64,000 bases of DNA from Epiperipatus broadwayi (taxonomy: Eukaryota; Onychophora; Udeonychophora; Euonychophora; Peripatidae), in assembly GCA_028023455.1 (NCBI GenBank), contig JAQFVV010006270.1, positions 5,608,834-5,672,833 on the forward strand. Direction: 5' to 3'. Shown here piece after piece: positions 1 to 13,642 of this stretch. Below the pieces are notes generated by a model. That model worked only from the letters and a program-made list of their open reading frames with translations, had not been told where the DNA came from and searched no databases. The translations under genes and the position numbers were made by a program. The stretch's first letter is position 1. Each line of letters opens with the position of its first letter.

Positions 1-293
1 CAAATGTCTTAGAAACTAACAATATTAAAGGGAACTATGCAAAGTAAATAAAAGCTTTTATCAAATACTTTTTTATATCTACTACTTAAATTAATAAGTC
101 CTAATTACTATTGCTAATTACAAAAATATGTGATGATATAGTAAATGTTTTTTGCAGAAAATTGTCCCATTGTAAAGATGTTTTTTGATGAATATATAAA
201 TAATGATCTATGGAAGATAATTCCCATTTCCTCACTTATTTTTTAAATTAAAAATAATTTTTTACAAAATTATTAAATGATGATCATTTTTAC

Positions 294-399
294 CTGCTGG
301 TGCAGCCCCTGTAGGTGGTACTGGAACACCACGACCTGCTGCTCTTCCAACACCAGGACCAGGAGCAGCTCCAGGAATAGGCACACGGGCGATTCCTTC
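294..399 (-). CDS. SNRPB: SmB/B' exon 3 (start of Gly/Pro-rich tail)
   Basis: This exon continues the SmB/B' protein just after the Sm fold. On the minus strand it starts after a T-rich tract ending in AAG at 400 and ends at a CAG|GTAAAA donor (293-292). Its 106 bases give 35 codons plus one base, in phase with the end of exon 2 (phase 0 in, phase 1 out). The translation begins [16 protein letters not shown] and continues through GRAAGRG to PPTGAAPA. This is the conserved segment that follows the Sm2 motif in animal SmB proteins, ahead of the proline-rich PPPGM-type repeats. Those later repeats, the stop and the 3' UTR lie beyond position 1. SmB is one of seven Sm proteins forming the ring on U1, U2, U4 and U5 snRNAs. 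The RG-containing stretch is a plausible start of the methylated Arg/Gly region. No frame damage is seen. Confidence 0.93.
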
Positions 400-2409
400 C
401 TTAAAAAAAAATCAGATTGTTTAAAAATAATTATATATGAAATATAAACATATTTTAAAAAAAATTGCAGTAAATATTCCTTTTTAAAATTTGTTTAAAA
501 ACATATGATTATTTTAAAAGGATATTTTATAACTAAAAACAATGGAACTTGAATTCTAAATAATATTATGCATCCAAATTATAAAAAAAAATGTTTAATT
601 AATAAAACATATAGCATTAATAACATAAAAATAACTAAACAAAATATCAATAGCTAGTCACTGCAACTCAAAAAATTAATTATAATAGCAAATGGATGCA
701 TTAATATAAAATATATGGATAGAGAAAATAAAGAGAATACAAAAATAATATATAAGAATAATAAAATTAACTAATATCAAGTAAGTAAGTTTAAATATAA
801 TAATAATATATTTAAAAATGTTTATAATGAATGCTTTTATTTACTATTACAGTGGACTAAAATGTCAGAAAATAATCTTCAATAAATTCCTTAACCACAC
901 ACACCCTTTTAATATCAAGTTAAATGTAAAAACTCCAATTGCAGTTGAAAAAACAATTATCTTCTGGCTTTTTAATTTACAGTAACAGTAATAAAAGCAT
1001 TCATTATAATTTTTTGTTAGTTTTTAGCATCCACATCTTTTTTCTAATTATTCCAAATATCAGTCTAATGTTTGAAAGTAAATTCATGCATATTAAATAA
1101 TAATCATTTAAAATAAATTTTTGTTTATTTGGAAAGCACTTTTTTAAGAAAAATGTCACTTTTTAAAAAACTAAACTTTTATTACTGATTTGTTTTTATT
1201 TCAATTTTAAATAATCGTTAAGACATTATTAATGTAATCTTTTTTAAAAACATATATATATTGTCAGAGGGGTCTTACTATTGGAGATATTGATAAAGTA
1301 TAATTATTAATTCCTCATTCAACACCCTCTTTTGAGATTGTTGATGATGATCATGCCTGTAATCCTTTTGAAACACAGGCTATATTTCCTAATCACCACT
1401 TTTGTGACAATCATCCTTAAGATCCCTGTACACTGGTAATTTTATTGAGACTCACAGCAGAGTTTCAGGGTTCTATCTTACCTTACAAAAAAAGCTACCA
1501 ATGCACAAAAACAAATAAGGATTGGCTTCAACTTAATAATTCTATTTTTGTCATATCAACATTCCATAAATAGCTGTTCTGAGAATGGATTCGTACACAA
1601 GATGGAATGGTGAATTAAATACAAATATATATATATATGGGTTTGATAACTGAATAAGTGAAATCAGCTAACTAATAGGAATGATTCTAAGTTTTGTTTA
1701 ACACCATTTTTTCTTTAATTATGAAATACAGTCTTTTTTTATGGATTATGTGTGGTGTAGCATTTTACTTAAATGCATTCTACAAGAAACTAAGTCTTCA
1801 AATCACTTTACTAAATTCTGACAACTGCAATTACAACTGCCATAAATTGCAGTAGAGTAAAATAATTGAAAATTGAATAGTAAAAATAATTTAATACACT
1901 TGTGAGCATAGCATTCCTAGAGATATTTGTCATATCTTAGACCAAAAATATATATATATCATTACTGTAGACAGACGTATTAATATATATATATATATAC
2001 CTTATAAAAGTTGCAGAGATATTTTGTATATATCTCACTTTGTAATTCCTTGGCAAACCTTTTAATTACATTTTCTTTTTCCAGAGATGCATTGAGATGA
2101 GTGCTTGGACAATTCTTAAAAATTTATTTCATGTTACAAAATAAATCAACAAGACAGATTTTATATCTAACATGTTAATATTAATTATGTATTTCATAAT
2201 AAAAATTATTTTTCTTTTTAGTTCTTGAAGCCAGTATTTGTTGGTTTTTTTTAATATGATGTGCTATGCATCTGTGCAACAAATTTAAACAATGCCATAT
2301 CTTTATCAGCTGATAGTCAAATTCTATATACTTTGGTTTAACTAACATTAAGATTCATTACCATTTTACAAATTATGGTAACAACATTGCATTTGTACTA
2401 TATTTTTTA

Positions 2410-2795
2410 AACCAATCCTGCCTAATACGATAGTGGTGACTAAGGTTATTAAAAAGCCAAAGAACCTAAAATGTATGGGTACTGAACTGAGTTCAGACCA
2501 ATATAACTATATAAGCTAATGAGCTTGAATTTAAAATAGGTTTTCAATTTTAGATTCATAGTTTTGTAGTCAAGTAGAGCTAAAAGGTGGCTGCTGGAGG
2601 GTTGCATTAGATCCTAAGATCTAAGTGCAGTCCTCTCAGATCCAAGGCTCCTCACTGATGAAAGCCACAAGTTAGAAACTAATCTGATATTGGCTGAGCA
2701 GGCACTAGAGAGATTTTATGTACAAGCCTTCTGGCATTCATTGATTATTCTGGCTTGCACTGAGTGACACTACTGTATAGAGAGTTTTGCCTGTT
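2410..2795 (+). mobile_element. Hammerhead-type non-autonomous retroposon, family 1, copy A
   Basis: This copy runs from AACCAATCCTGCC to GAGTTTTGCCTG and matches copies at 49.2-49.8 kb and, inverted, 56.6-57.1 kb. The 9-base direct repeat TATTTTTTA flanks it (2401-2409 and 2796-2804), which suggests a target-site duplication, although in this AT-rich setting nine bases is weak evidence. The ribozyme region (about 2639-2693) keeps CTGATGA and GAAAC. However, stem II is weakened and the stem III palindrome ACTAGT has become ACTAAT, so it is probably inactive. No ORF is present. Confidence 0.7.
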
Positions 2796-5162
2796 TATTT
2801 TTTAGAAATTAAAAAATTTACCTGGACTTTTTATACAAAAAGATTCATAAATGTATTTGTTTAAACACAAAACAAAATAAATTCAAGGTAGCATAACTTA
2901 GAAATAATATGTTTTACCAGTATTTAATTTCTCATTCAGGAGATATGTATAATTAAACTAAACTGGTATAAATTTACAGCAAGTTTTAAAAAAAGGTGTA
3001 AGCATTCTAAACTTCTTTGATTTTGCTTGTGCATTATACATAATTAAGATAATAATGTATTAATATTATAATGAGAGTAAATAGGGAAGGGATTGCTAAT
3101 CTATGCATATAGTTTATGACTTTAAACTTAATTCTAGTCCTTTATAATTATAAATTTACACACAATACATTCCTAATAATAATGATGATGATTATCTCAT
3201 TACATTTGCTCCTCACATAAAAAAGGGAGGAAATGACTAAACAATGGAATTATTCACTCTTATTTTTTTTTCTTTTAAACTTCACTACTATTAATTTAAA
3301 ATAATATTACTGGTGACCTCTTGAACAAAAATGATGAATAATTGAAATATGACTTCAATTTCCTAAATATTGGCTATTTATATGTAAACAATGATAGTAG
3401 ATGAACATCAAAGATTGTGAGAACAAAAAAAAATAGAAATAAGAACAAAAAAATGGTGATTTTAATTTTAATGCCCACTCACTAAATGAGGCATAAAATA
3501 CTCAGACAAGCTGCAGCTTCAAATCTGATGAGAAAGACTAGATCAGTTCAATATCCTGAGAATTCTTTTATTCAGAGCGGACTATAGATCAAATATTCAA
3601 CTCAATGATCAATCACGTTACAATATTATCAATTACCATTGTATCATCCACAAACAAACAAAAAATACTTTTCTTTAACCATCTTGAAATTTACATAATT
3701 TCAAAATACATCCCAACAATAAAATTCTTATATTCTATTTATTGTTTCATCACATTCTTTTGAGAAGGCCTCAAATTTCTGGCATTATAAGCGCCAAGCA
3801 TTCCTCATCATCTATCCAGAATTCATCATCACTTAGCTGTTATACAATCCAAAGAGGACCCTCATTCATATTTTTAAATTTTTTATACAAGAATTTTTCT
3901 GGATGACTAATCTATGAAGTCTTAACTAAGACTAATATTATTAATTTGAAATACGTGAAATGAGAATTGATACTTTCCTTTTCTTTCCCATTTCTACCAA
4001 TCTTTTGAAAATTTTAATTTGATCAACCGTTTTTTCCCTTATCATAGGTAATGATGTTCTGAATAAAAATGATGTATGTTTACCAAAAGGCAGGCAAACA
4101 GAATATAACTATCTGGGTCACCATGTCAACCCATCCCAATAATTAGAGCTAATGTAAATCTTAAACCTTTCTAATTCTCACATAATGCTAGTTTAAATTG
4201 AGGATTACAATTTGATATCAATATATGGCATATTTGATTCCTTGACATCCATTGGTGACATTCTGAAGATCCAAATGATCAATAATAAGGTTTTCAGCTT
4301 TCCAGCTACTCCAAAATATTTAATTCCAGTATATGAATAGTAATTTAGTATTTGCCTGAGATATTAAATAAATAGTCACATACTTTGAAAATAAATCGTG
4401 ACAACTAAATTAAATATCCATTCTCTCAAATATAAGTAGAGATCCATATTAATCCAAGCCTATCATATCTCCAGGCATGTCAGGAATAATGGATTGTAAT
4501 TAACCTATATAAGTTTTATCGCTACGTTTAGCTCACAGATATACTTTACAATTTTTAGCATACATAATATTGTTGTACATGTTAGGCCAATAAAACTGCC
4601 AATAAATACTCCATTTTCTTATCACTATAATACCCACATAATTGGTGAGTATACTCGATTAAATAATTATGGACATCTTTTCCTTTTCGAGAGTGATATT
4701 TAAAGCTTTATCTTCTATCTTATAAGTGTTTCATTTTAAAAAATCAGTCATTTTTTACAGGGAAACATCTAATATGCCTTCCAAATATTAAATTACCTGA
4801 TTATGGTCATGATTTTTTGTCACTGTTTTTCTGGTGTTTTAAATCACTTTCTAGCTTTTCATCATAATCCAGCTTTAAGGTAACTATATTCATATCATCT
4901 ATATATAAATGTTGATTGCAGTCTTTTTTTAAATATATATATACTGCCCTTTCATATATATTAACTGAATTTATCAAACTGATAACATTTCAAAATTTTA
5001 TATCAAAATATTTGAAATTTTATCTGCCAACCTCTCTAAAATAAAGAAACCTATCTAACATATTTGTGACATATGCCACTATTAGTGATTTATAACAAAT
5101 GTACAAAATTTGAATGAATTATATTGGATATAAATGTACTAAACCTAGATTTTAAAATTGTA

Positions 5163-5246
5163 CTCAAATAAATGAACAACCAACAGAGATGATAACATAA
5201 ATATGTCTCAAATAAATGAACAACCAACAGAGATGATAACATAAAT
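5163..5246. repeat. 44-bp tandem duplication
   Basis: A 44-base unit starting CTCAAATAAATGAACAACC occurs twice head to tail (starts 5163 and 5207), with the second copy 40 bases long. The copies look identical, so the duplication is recent. No function is suggested. Confidence 0.9.
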
Positions 5247-5520
5247 AGAAGTGTTTAATAAAAAGATACTAGCTATGATAGAAATTGTACTAAATCATTA
5301 TTTTATGATTAAACAAAAACACAGTTATCAGGCCACATTTAAAAATTTCAATACTGTAAAAATACATGGGGGAAAAGATAAAATAACAAACATGAAAAAC
5401 AATCAATAATTATGTTAAATATAATTTAGATTTACTTTAATAATAAAAACATTGTGATTATATTTTTATACTAGAAAAGCTATTACTTTAAAAGACATTT
5501 TTTTTATGGAAGTAATATAA

Positions 5521-5650
5521 TTTTCTACTTCTTTTCCTATGTATTGATTTCTATTATAACATATACCATTTACACCTTTTTAAGCACTTTATCAATACTT
5601 TTATTTGTATTAAACTAAATTTCAACTATACTGCAGTCATCATCAGAGCT
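5521..5650 (-). mobile_element. Hammerhead-like repeat, family 4, single copy
   Basis: The stretch matches, in inverse order, the fold-back at 47.15-47.34 kb (shared blocks CTATGTATTGATTTCTA and CATATACCATTTACA). On the minus strand it carries CTGATGA (5646-5640), an imperfect GACT/AGTT stem II, and GAAAT (5623-5619). This is the order of a hammerhead core, but stem III is not clearly formed. It is best read as a decayed ribozyme repeat. Confidence 0.45.
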
Positions 5651-8600
5651 ACAATATTCAAATATATAATTATACAATTATTACACTTATCCACATATTG
5701 ATATACATAATTAAATAGACAATATAAACAAAAATAATTATACATTTTAATATGACCTTTATAAATAATCATTTCCCATTTTATTACTTTACTTTTTAAA
5801 TAATTTTATATTAATTTATTTTATATCACTTTATTTTATTTTTTAAAATATTATTTAATATAATAATTATAACTTTAAACATTTATTTTACTATTTAATG
5901 CATATTATTATCATTTTTCTTATATTATAAAATCAACTTCTAAACTTGTCTTATTTTTATTAAATATTGCTATCAATTAACTTTACCCACATTACAAATT
6001 ATTTTTTGTTTTTTATTACAAAAAATTACTTACCTCTTGTTAATTCTATTTCCAAAACCCAACTGACAAAAAAATTCAAAATTTGTATTTGTTTAACACT
6101 CCCTCTATTGTCATTTTCTTTAACTTTTTTCTTTTAACCTTTTCAAATTCTAATTACTAAAAATTGTTTATAAAATTATTGTTCTTACCCCAAAATCCCT
6201 ATTAAGACTTGGTTTTATACTCTTAATCAAGATTGTCTCTTTAATTTTTCTATCCCTTCTATTATTTGTGTAATTAATCATTTTTATACAATCTTTTTTA
6301 TATATAGAAATGAATGGTCAAATATCTAATGAATCAATAGCGTATGCAGCTATTACCACAAAGAAATTGTGAACACATTAAAAAATCCACATTCATCCAA
6401 ATATCTGATAAAGATGGCACCTGCATCAACAATGTGAAAAAAGTATCAAATGTTTTGTGTGTTGAATTCTAATGTTTACAATATTCATTCCTCAGCAAGT
6501 ACATGAATATGACAATCTATGGCTGCTTGACACATTTTTCAATTCTTTTAGCTAATGACTAGTTTTCAAATCTTAAAACATGTTGCCAGTATTGCTAAAT
6601 ATTTTCAAAACAAATATTTTATAAATCCTCTCTTTAAACAATAAAGTCGCCAAACTTATTATGGCAGTTAAAATCTATTATAAGAGTTCAGGATTATATG
6701 CATTAGTCAATTCTGGTTAAAGAAACATGATTTTTTTCTCTATCTAGAGGCAAGTAGCCACTGCATAAATTGTGTTCCATAAATGCACTATGTAGCAAGC
6801 ATAAATCACGCTAATCATAAACCTAATGAATCTTTATATTCAGATGTAGTTTTCAAAACAAATCTAATAATGATAAAAATTACTTTCTTTTTTGCTTGAA
6901 AAATGCTTTGATAATATTCTAGTGCTTGATTTGTTTTTTCTAAATGAAATTATTTGAAAATATATATATAATGAAAGCTTAATACATATATCTCAGAATA
7001 TTTTTAACAATAACAAAATCCACCCTTTATTTTCTTTTATTAAAAAATATATTGATTTATATAAAATGATATAAAAACATAAGATTATTTGAATTTTGAG
7101 TAGAAGACTGAAATAATATTTAAATATAGTCTGATAAAATTCCTATCATATATAAGTGATAAGGATTTTACTTATAAAAATATTATACTGTACATTCATT
7201 ATTTAAATAGCTCTCTATTCCATATATTATTTTTTTTAAAAAGTTAACCATTTTATTCATTTCACTTGATATCTGAATGCGTAAAATTGAAGCAAACAAA
7301 CTTCATATTTCAAAATGAATTTAGCTTTACTAACTTAATTTCTGAAATTATTAAAAGATTATATAAATTAATTTGTATTTTTTTTAACAAGTCTAAATCT
7401 TTTTTCATGTCTATTATTTTTGTTTATTATAGCCTTAATCTCAAATACAAAATTTATGGCAAATTTTTAGTTTGGCGTGGATTTTACAATCTCTCACATT
7501 TATATAAGTTTTGGAATCTCTATTTCCTTTATTTTACAATTCTTCTCTTATAATTAAATTTATCTGCAATGTCCTAAATTGTTGTTGGACATGATTTTCC
7601 AATAATCAGCATGATTTTTCAGTGATTTGATTTAACGTGAAAATTTCATTATTAAATTGTGATTTTAAGACATACATTTTGTTTGCAAAAGATTTTTGCT
7701 TTTGGTATAACCAGAGCAATAACTGAGCAATGACAAATTGATACAATGTACAAATACTTCCACTTTACAGAAATTCAGTAAATGGGTAAACCAACAAAAA
7801 CATTTAATGTTTATTTTAACAATGGATGGAATCAACAAAATAGTTTGAATAATAAATGTATTATATGAGAAAGCTTTTTTTTAACAATTAAGAGACGCTT
7901 ATGTATATATACACTTTTGAGAGCCACTGTGCTAAATATTTTAAAAGCAATTTTTCTAGCAATTAGTTCCTTTCTGTTAAAAATTAAATATAGAATTGTA
8001 TACAATTCAAGGAAAAATAAAATTGGAGGAATTAAAACTTTTAGTATAAGAAATGAATTTTATTAAATATAGAATTTAACTTGGGAAGTTTTGTAAGAGG
8101 TGAAAGTAATAATGCTAAAATAATAATTCAAAATTAATACCAGATCTTCATTATTAGTTTGCCTTTTTTGAATTTATCTAAATAATTCTTTATTCTGTGT
8201 TACTTGACTTTCAAATTTATAACTATATTCCTTCCACTTAATACTGCACCATTTTCACTCTTTTTTTCTTCCACTTATCTCAAATGAAAATCAAAAGAAA
8301 GAAATGGGTGGTTCCCTTCTAATAGGCAATGATAAATTTTTCTACATAGAGAATTTTCCAACTACTGATTTTGGAAATTATATTGTTAAGTTGAATCATC
8401 TATATATATATAGAAATGCAAGACTACAAAATGAAGTAAGAAATCGAAATGCAGTTCACATATGCTTAAATAATAATTGTTCTTAAAACCCCTTCTATTT
8501 TAAAGCAAATTATTATGGGTGAATTTAAGTTACGTGAAGAATAAGTTTCTAAATGGCATTTCTTTCATTATAAAATGAAGTGATTAAAAAGGATATTGGT

Positions 8601-9180
8601 ATTGGATCTAGTCCAACAATGATCAAATGCTAATTAATTAAAGTTAAAATATTTAAATTCAGTCATAGGTGTTTCAGTAATACAACTGAAAATAATGAGA
8701 CATTTTAAAATGTGATTATAAAGAGAAAAAAATTGAATACAGTAGAACTACGAACTATGTCATATCTAACTACATGACTTCAATTATATGCTATCCAAAA
8801 AAAAATGTAAACAAACAAAAAAGCAAATTAAAAAAAAAAAATTAAAATTTGCAAATTTTACAATAACCGGCAGATATTTTTTCATTCTTGTGAGCGCCCT
8901 ACGCAATCGAGTATATAAATAAAATTTCTTCGGTTTATGTCTAAAACATATATATCTTATCCTTTATTGTCATTTCTGAATTTGATGTGCTACATTTTGT
9001 GTAATAAAATGTTTTCTGAGTGTAAATACTAAAAGTTTTACAAAATTTTAGAACAAACTGAAAGTGGATCCTAATTTTAAAATATCAAAATAATTAGAGA
9101 TTTTTAACTTTTTGATAACAAATTGTTTCCATAAGAAAAAGGTTATTGGAAAAAAAATTATTCAGTGTTACATTTAGTTA

Positions 9181-9255
9181 TCACAGCTGCCTTACAAGCA
9201 GTTGTCCCGGTGTTCACTTCTCGGTCCACGCTTTGACACATTAAAAAATAAAAAT
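9181..9255 (+). mobile_element. 5'-truncated tRNA-Val-like SINE
   Basis: From CACAGCTGCCTTACAAGCAG onward this matches the tRNA-like SINE copies at 37.9 and 62.9 kb. It has the CTTACAA anticodon-loop block (anticodon TAC, Val), a damaged box B and an A-rich tail. The first part of the tRNA-like head, with box A, is missing, as expected for an old retroposed copy. Confidence 0.7.
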
Positions 9256-10079
9256 ATGGTAGTTAGTTGGGACTTTTTTCTTATTCTTATTGTTTCAGTG
9301 AAGACTAAGTGAACATACAATAAAATATATGTAATATGTCCCCCTCAATTTATTTTTAATAAGTATATATGCATACTATACATATATAAAAAAAATATCT
9401 GTGTTATTTATATGTGCATGGTGAAAAGGATTGTGCACTTGCAATTCAAAAAACAATACATATTCTATTCTTATCAATGTTTATCAACATATTGTGAGCT
9501 ATTATAGATTAGATGCATTTGAATGCTAGGTGAGCTTGGAATACAATATATCACAGTTTGCAGTTCCACTACACAATTTTTTTTTTTTTAAATCATTTGA
9601 CTTAAACTATAATTTAAATCAAGATTGTTTAAATCAGACAACCTTCATTTAAACAAAATGAAAGTTTTAATTTCTAAAAAAAAATTATAGCATACAGTAT
9701 GCAATAAGTTAAAATTTTTATGGATAAACAAATATGGTTCATGATAAAGAGCTGTTAGAATCAAGACTGAAATATATATATATTTGTTATTTAAAAATAA
9801 TAAAATGAGTAAAAAAATGCCAATAGAATAAATTTTGCACAAAATAAATTGCAAACTTGCAATCAATTATAATAAAATCAACCATAAGGTCACTATGCAA
9901 TATTTGCATACTTTCAGTAGATATATTTTCGATTATAAATATTCTAAACCTTACTGAATCTTGACTATATGCAACAAATTGTAAGCATATTTATCTATAG
10001 TATATGTTAACTGACAATATTATAAAAAAAATCAGTATTTGAAGGCTGATATTTAGGATTTTTGTAAAAAATCTAGTTA

Positions 10080-10893
10080 TTGTCGATTAGCCCCCGCACG
10101 CCGCTTGATGGCTCTGTTGCTAGTCAAAAACCAATAGATATAATGGTACCAGGCTGATTTACAATTTACTTTTTTTTTACACTAATCTGATACAACACTA
10201 TACATGTCAGCGTGTAGTACTGGAATTCGCAGGGAGGGGGATCCGGTGGTGTCCGTCACATGCGCGACAATTTTGAAAACATTATCCATGTCAGCTCGTA
10301 GCATTGGAATTCGCAGGGAGTGGGGTCTGATGGTTCGTCACAACATACACAACATTTTGAAAACCAAAATTATTTAATAAAATCTAATATTTCCTTTTTT
10401 CAATTACCGTCTGATCAAAAAAAAAAAAAAGGTTTCAAACACTATTCTTAAACAATTTACAAAACATAATTCGATTTTAAAATTCCCCTCTGATAACTTT
10501 TAAAGTCTCTTAGCTGTCCCTGCACAAAATACGTTTTACAGGTGATTTCTGTATAATGCTGGAACGTACACTTTTGAAATTTGTTTAACCTTAAAAATAA
10601 GTGTACGTAAGCGAGTCTTTTGTCTTACAAGTAATACTATATAAAACTATGTCAGGTTGTCTGGAAAAAAAGTACTTCCAATGCACATGCAAAGACTTAG
10701 GACACCTTGAATTTTACACACCCTCACATCATACTGTAGCGATCTGTGAAGTGTGCGATAGTACCACGAAGCACAAAAGCTGCTATAGCGGGTAATATGA
10801 ACAGAACTGTTCTATAGGCCGCGTGAGTAGTATATTTCTGTGCTTTTGCATGGAAACAGCGACATCAAGCGGTGTACGGCGGCTAATCTACAA
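10080..10893. mobile_element. Non-autonomous DNA transposon with terminal inverted repeats
   Basis: The left end (TGTCGATTAGCCCCCGCACG, then CCGCTTGATG) is matched in inverse orientation at the right end (about 10,850-10,893), giving imperfect terminal inverted repeats of about 35-40 bases. The interior is clearly richer in GC and CpG than its flanks, which suggests a younger insertion. It holds an 84-bp tandem duplication and a 64-codon chance ORF with no recognisable domain. I find no clear target-site duplication, so the superfamily is not assigned. Confidence 0.6.
10203..10370. repeat. 84-bp tandem duplication inside the 10-kb TIR element
   Basis: Two diverged copies begin at CATGTCAG (10203 and 10287). 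They share the block GGAATTCGCAGGGAG and a downstream ACATTTTGAAAAC-like segment. The duplication belongs to the enclosing transposon. Confidence 0.75.
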
Positions 10894-11939
10894 CAACCAA
10901 ACATTTAATCAAAAGCAGTTTTATGTAAATCACACAAAATAGCTATTTTATTTTTTTCCTCCATATGAATTTAAAATTAAAATCAGACTGGTTTTTGCAA
11001 AGCCTGACTTCATTCTTAAAACTGCTTTTAATAAGATCACAAGAACCAAGTTTTATATTTTTATCCTTCTCCAACTTTTCAAGTGTCTCCTTATAAAGAC
11101 AAAATTTTTATTGAATTCTTTAATATTCAGCTTCTTTCAAGCTTAAGACATCAGTAAATTACAAGCCATTCTTAACTACAACTTGATATATCCATATTTT
11201 CTGAATAATTAGGATAACTGTCAATCACTTGGGCTATTTTCCTCTTCACTTTACTATTACTGTACTTGTACTAATGGTTTAAGTATTGTCTATCTGGAAT
11301 GTTACCTTAACTACTGAAGCTTTGTTATTATATTACAATATTGTTCACCACAAAATGATTCAGTTATTCCATTATCAAGCATTTCTTCTGATCATTTAGC
11401 TTTACAATTTATTTTAGTAGAAGTTTTTCTATTTAAAGAATCATCATGTCTAAATTGGGCATTCATTCTATTCCAGTTGTACAAATAATGTCAAGTTATA
11501 CTATGCGCAGATGCAAATGACTAAATTTCCTTTCAAATGATATTAACCTTTGGGCATTTCCAAACGAAGTACTTTGTTTTTAAAATTATTCATACCCTAT
11601 TGAGAATTTTCCTAAGCTTTATTTTTAAATATGCATATTTTTCAATTTATATTATAAAATTTTAGTTTGGAAAAAATTTCGTAGATGGTCAGAAAATTCA
11701 GCAACATAACAGAGCTTTAGCTGCCTTGACGAGTCATCCTTTTGTATTCTGACATCACCATTTTTTACATTGTTTAGAGAAAGCAATTTAAATAACCAAA
11801 AATATATTTTATTAATTTATTATAGTTCAAGATTCTTTTTTACAATAAGTTATACAAAATTTATAAATAAAGGATATAAATTATTAATTTATTTTGAATG
11901 GAAATCCTAACTTATTTTGTACGTCATCTGTGTTATTGG

Positions 11940-12215
11940 TAATAACTAGTGAGAAAATATGATAATATTGCAATAAATATTAAAAAATTTAAAACTTTTA
12001 AAGCATAATTCATTAGATTTAGAAGAAATATATATATATATTTGTTCATATTTTAAAAAGAAATAAAAATAATGAAGATTTTGTTGATTTTGGAAAACGA
12101 AAATAATCTTTCTGGAAATGATGGAGTACAAAGCTTTTTGTTTTTATTAGAATTTATTTCAGTAGTAAACAAACAGATCTATCAAATGACGTCAAATTTA
12201 TTATTTTCTGATGAG
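11940..12215 (-). repeat. Relative of the mariner-type element interior at 32.6-32.9 kb
   Basis: Read on the minus strand, this segment resembles 32,630-32,935. It has AGAAAGATTATTTTC, then AAAATCTTC, then GTTTTAAAAGTTTAAA-like and ATTTATTGCAATATTAT-like blocks in the same order. This shows that the interior of the 32-kb element is dispersed. I do not see its terminal repeats here, so this copy is truncated or diverged. Confidence 0.5.
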
Positions 12216-12793
12216 TAATAATGGTTGAAACATAAATTCAATGTTTAACGTGAAAACAAAGAAAATGATAAAAGGCGAAAAGACTAATTTTTAAAATTAT
12301 ATCCAATCCTCCCTCCCCAGCAGTCAAACGAAAATATTTTATATTTCTTAAATACTTTTCAATTAATATTATTATAATTATTAAATATTAACATAAATTA
12401 AGAAATACATGTTCATACTTAATATTTATAATTTTTCATAAGCTAGCAAACTTTTTAAGTCTATTTTTGAGAGTACATACACATAGGGTCAAATTGCATT
12501 TTTAATTTCAATATATAAATATTTATTTATCATTGTTATAAGAAAGTATTAAAATATACATATTATTTATTTCCAATGAATTTTGACAAATTCAAAAACA
12601 AAATTACATTTCAGCAAGCGCTATCTTTTAACATCTGCAGAAAACATTTTTTTTCTGAAATGCTTCAACACCATATTTCATTAGATTTCTCCAATATATT
12701 ATTTTTACTCTGCCACATCTTCCAATAGAATGTCTTGGAACTAGTCTTTATAATATATATGAGGTCTACCTCTTTCATGAAAATCATAGTTAA

Positions 12794-13642
12794 CCTTTTG
12801 ACTGTTTGACTCGTTCTTAATCGAGGCAATTTTTGATACATATTCGTAAATTCGTTTTTAATCGAGTAAATTTGACATCGCTATAAATTGCTTAGTTTTT
12901 GGACTACGTTTACGGTTTTAACGTCATTTTTTAGAACGCAAAAAGTTTTATAATATACTGCCATCTATTGAATTATTTTACAAGTAAAAAATCAATTAAT
13001 TGATGATTTATGTCAAACAAAAACTAAGCACTGCCTTTTCACATCTTTTCTTGAATCTTATTGGCTGTTGAAATTTTGTAAACAAAAGAAAATGGAAAAG
13101 CTCCGCCTTCTCATCATCTTTTCTTGAATCTTATTGGCTGTTAAAATTTTTATATGGCTGCCAAAAATTAAAAATTTCTGAACGCTTTTGTTTTATTTTG
13201 AAAATGATAAACGAATGTTTTAGAGCATTTTAAAAATATTTTTTGATGAAATACAAATAAAATACAAATTATTTTCATATAATATGTCAAAAATAAATAT
13301 TATTTTACAAAAATAGTTACGATTTTAGCAAGAATTATTTATTTATTGCAAAGTCGGGAAAAAAAAATCATAACGTGAAATTATGATTGCCGTTTCTTTT
13401 CATGTCAACCGTAACAAATATTTTTAAAATTAAAAATCAAAATTTATTTTTGAACAAACTTTCGTTTATTTTTATAATGTGAGAAATTACTAATATACTT
13501 TTTAAAAACGAAACTAAAGTGAATATATTTAAAAAAACGGTCAATAACTTTTGAAAAATTGATACATTATTTTGTGCATCGGCTAATTAAAAGCTTTGAG
13601 TGATACCACCAGCAGCGAATGAACAATTGGACAGTTAAAGGG
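12794..13642. mobile_element. piggyBac-type MITE
   Basis: TTAA stands exactly at both ends (12790-12793 and 13643-13646). The element begins CCTTTTGACTGT and ends with the inverse of CCCTTTAACTGT. A TTAA target duplication with CCC/T-starting ends is the hallmark of piggyBac elements. The 849-bp interior has no transposase ORF. It contains an internal direct duplication near 13,042 and 13,115 (CATCTTTTCTTGAATCTTAT). It is presumably mobilised by a transposase from elsewhere. Confidence 0.75.

Noticed and set aside
9645-9866. 73-codon hydrophobic minus-strand ORF
   Set aside because: The composition follows AT-rich sequence and there are no splice or family signals.
10601-10795. 64-codon plus-strand ORF with several Cys and His residues
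   Set aside because: It lies inside a TIR transposon, has no recognisable finger spacing, and shows no splice sites or homologous pattern.
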